Shown: positions 63,783-64,000 of the stretch, in pieces
Position numbering within the stretch: the stretch's first letter is position 1
Layout of the letters: the number at the start of each line of letters is the position of its first letter
NCBI GenBank assembly: GCA_031292625.1
Contig: JARLGU010000015.1
Coordinates: 124,001 to 188,000, forward strand
Origin: Capsulimonadaceae bacterium
GTDB taxonomy: Bacteria > Armatimonadota > Armatimonadia > Armatimonadales > Capsulimonadaceae
Reading direction: 5' to 3'
DNA: 64,000 bases
Notes under the pieces: model-generated
The model's database searches: none
The model's input: only the letters and a program-made list of their open reading frames with translations
What the model was told of the DNA's origin: nothing
Program-made: the position numbers and the translations under genes

Positions 63783-64000
63783 GTGAGTTTAATCATATCA
63801 GCTCCTACAACGGGCAACGGGACATTCTTCGAGGCGCTCCCGCTTAACGTCATTCATATACAACATCATGGAAACACGCGGTTGCATCAACATACGTTTT
63901 CCGAGATGGTCATCATACTTCAGGGCAGCGGAGTGCACATCAGTCCGGGCGGAGAGCATCCGATTGCGGCAGGCGATGTTTTCATCGTTCATGAAGGCCA
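63783..64000 (+). CDS. AraC-type regulator, N-terminal part (cut by the window edge)
   Basis: From GTG 63783, with GAGAGG upstream, an open frame continues past the window end. The visible 72 codons show a cupin start with HQHTFSEMVIILQGSGVHIS and GGEHPIAAGDVFIVHEG, closely resembling the sensing domain of the AraC regulator at 27180. The DNA-binding part lies outside the window. It probably controls the divergent five-gene cluster. Confidence 0.78.
   Translation, partial: MSLIISAPTTGNGTFFEALPLNVIHIQHHGNTRLHQHTFSEMVIILQGSGVHISPGGEHPIAAGDVFIVHEG

Overview
The window looks like chromosomal DNA from a free-living, moderately GC-rich, Gram-negative-type bacterium. The combination of a DUF1559-like type IV pilin with the Gly-Phe prepilin site, paired Gfo/Idh oxidoreductases, a phytanoyl-CoA dioxygenase-like protein, a UroD-like protein, a sulfatase-fold protein and AraC regulators with N-terminal cupins fits the Armatimonadota (Capsulimonas-like) or a neighbouring group. 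That assignment is an inference from gene content; no rRNA is present. I found no tRNA, rRNA, CRISPR array, insertion sequence or prophage.

Layout. 0-10 kb: the 3' end of glpD, a secreted lysozyme-like protein, metH, then on the minus strand folD, a GNAT-like gene, nusB and a PAS/PP2C phosphatase. 10.3-16.8 kb: a thiamine operon with promoter, TPP riboswitch, intrinsic terminator and thiC-thiG-(tenI-thiS)-thiO-thiD-thiE. 16.8-25.1 kb, minus strand: ridA, HAD and HD hydrolases, a phosphodiester glycosidase-like protein, a pilin, then a cell-envelope module of murJ, an FHA protein and a 32-residue membrane microprotein too short for routine calling. 25.1-28.2 kb: UroD-like and PhyH-like genes divergent from an AraC regulator. 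28.2-43.2 kb: recQ, a GH63-like hydrolase, a 1-kb gene-poor interval with a small gene and a strong terminator, rimO, a 632-residue unknown protein, a NIL-domain protein, Gfo/Idh, a beta-helix protein, ohr and an Fe-S aldo/keto reductase. 43.5-58 kb: ligA, a sensor kinase, an orphan ABC permease, a CelD-like acyltransferase, twin M48 lipoprotein peptidases, a glycosyltransferase, cdsA, dagK and a ZIP transporter. 58.2-64 kb: a five-gene minus-strand cluster (two Gfo/Idh, a sulfatase-fold enzyme, a TIM-barrel epimerase and a sulfotransferase) divergent from a second AraC regulator cut by the window edge.

How the genes work together. metH and folD share one-carbon metabolism. The thi operon makes both thiamine moieties, with the sulfur carrier ThiS fused behind a TenI-like domain. 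murJ and the FHA gene resemble the actinobacterial FhaA-MviN pairing. The two AraC-flanked clusters look like inducible units for sugar or sulfated-compound use.

The most notable signals are: (1) at least seven genes with a good promoter -10 box ending only 6-10 nt before the start codon, implying leaderless mRNAs; (2) a perfect 11-bp inverted repeat covering the -10 box and start codon of murJ; (3) the TenI-ThiS fusion with a possible internal start; (4) a sulfatase-fold protein with Thr at the formylglycine position in the same cluster as a sulfotransferase; (5) the microprotein coupled to the FHA gene; and (6) the 32.4-33.3 kb interval. All functional calls are from reading the sequence, without database searches.
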